From Chondrilla cf. caribensis (taxonomy: Eukaryota; Porifera; Demospongiae; Chondrillida; Chondrillidae), in NCBI GenBank assembly GCA_964020155.1, contig OZ026559.1, positions 2,194,345 through 2,258,344 on the forward strand: a stretch of 64,000 bases of DNA. The letters are read 5' to 3'. Below, piece after piece: positions 63,686 through 64,000 of the stretch. A model generated the notes under the pieces. It saw only the letters and a program-made list of their open reading frames with translations. It was not told where the DNA came from and did not search any database. Position 1 is the first letter of the stretch, and each line of letters opens with the position of its first letter. Both the position numbers and the translations under genes were made by a program.

Positions 63686-64000
63686 TTTTCCGATTACAAC
63701 ACACGCAATAGATCACTCCCCGGATTTCCTCGTTTCCTCTGTGTCGTATACTGTAAATGAAAATTGGACATACTGTATACCCTACATTCACCCATCACTG
63801 CAAGTGAAACCCCTCTCACCCACTCACCCACATACACCTAACAAAAGTGCAATTTAATATTTCAGTAGAATAAATTATAGCTGGTCATGATCGTAATAAA
63901 AGATCACATGTAATGATTTGATACAGAGTAAATGTTAGTCAGTTCACGTTGTCCTCAACAATACCGACAATACTTGCTTTAGTGCACTAGAGGAATAAAA

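Larger units (their letters stand above)
53035..64000. repeat. Segmental duplication, unit B, continuing beyond the window
   Basis: Collinear with unit A from GTTGTCTCCTTCGATGCCCG (leader exon ending at 53060, GAAG|GTGAGT) through the GTPase gene, TDP2 and the 300 bp upstream of TDP2. Homology is still present at the last base of the window. A second LITAF-like gene may therefore follow. Confidence 0.9.

Overview
The window looks like nuclear DNA of an invertebrate animal, most plausibly a sponge. This rests on gene content (SRCR and FN3 receptors, ROC-COR-death-domain proteins, LITAF, TDP2), GT-AG introns of very uneven length, TATA promoters and dense repeats. No species-specific marker was identified. 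There is no bacterial or organelle signal.

Region 1 (1-36.4 kb) holds two receptor-type genes in head-to-head orientation. The minus-strand gene starts at 5288 and runs off the left edge. It has a signal-peptide exon and three SRCR domains, each on one phase 1-1 exon. The plus-strand gene runs from 16033 to 36299. Its six exons (all junctions phase 1) add up to an intact 611-residue type I membrane protein: signal peptide, three FN3-type domains, Ser/Thr/Pro stalk, one transmembrane helix, and an acidic tyrosine-bearing tail with a 12-residue repeat. Each gene has a TATA box about 110-130 bp before its start codon. The introns and the 10.6 kb between the genes are filled with CA/GT microsatellites, minisatellites and short terminal-inverted-repeat (TIR) elements. 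One element family (TIR CAGTAGAACCTC) carries a 46-bp array built from its own end, and its 17-bp internal motif has also been amplified.

Region 2 (36.4-42 kb) is AT-rich intergenic DNA. It holds a five-unit ~364-bp tandem repeat, small inverted-repeat elements, trinucleotide repeats, and an ORF resembling the C-terminal nuclease part of a reverse-transcriptase retroelement.

Region 3 (42-64 kb) is a tandem segmental duplication of about 10-11 kb per unit. Each unit has a six-exon plus-strand gene for a predicted three-pass membrane ROC-COR GTPase with a C-terminal death domain (975 and 978 residues), followed by a convergent intronless TDP2-like phosphodiesterase. A two-exon LITAF-like gene lies behind the first TDP2, next to a broken third TDP2 copy. 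The GTPase exons of the two paralogues are nearly identical, but the exons for the three membrane segments have diverged more than the introns beside them. The inferred picture is a membrane-anchored, death-domain signalling GTPase family that diversifies its membrane part while keeping its cytosolic part constant. All functions are inferred from motifs and none is demonstrated here.
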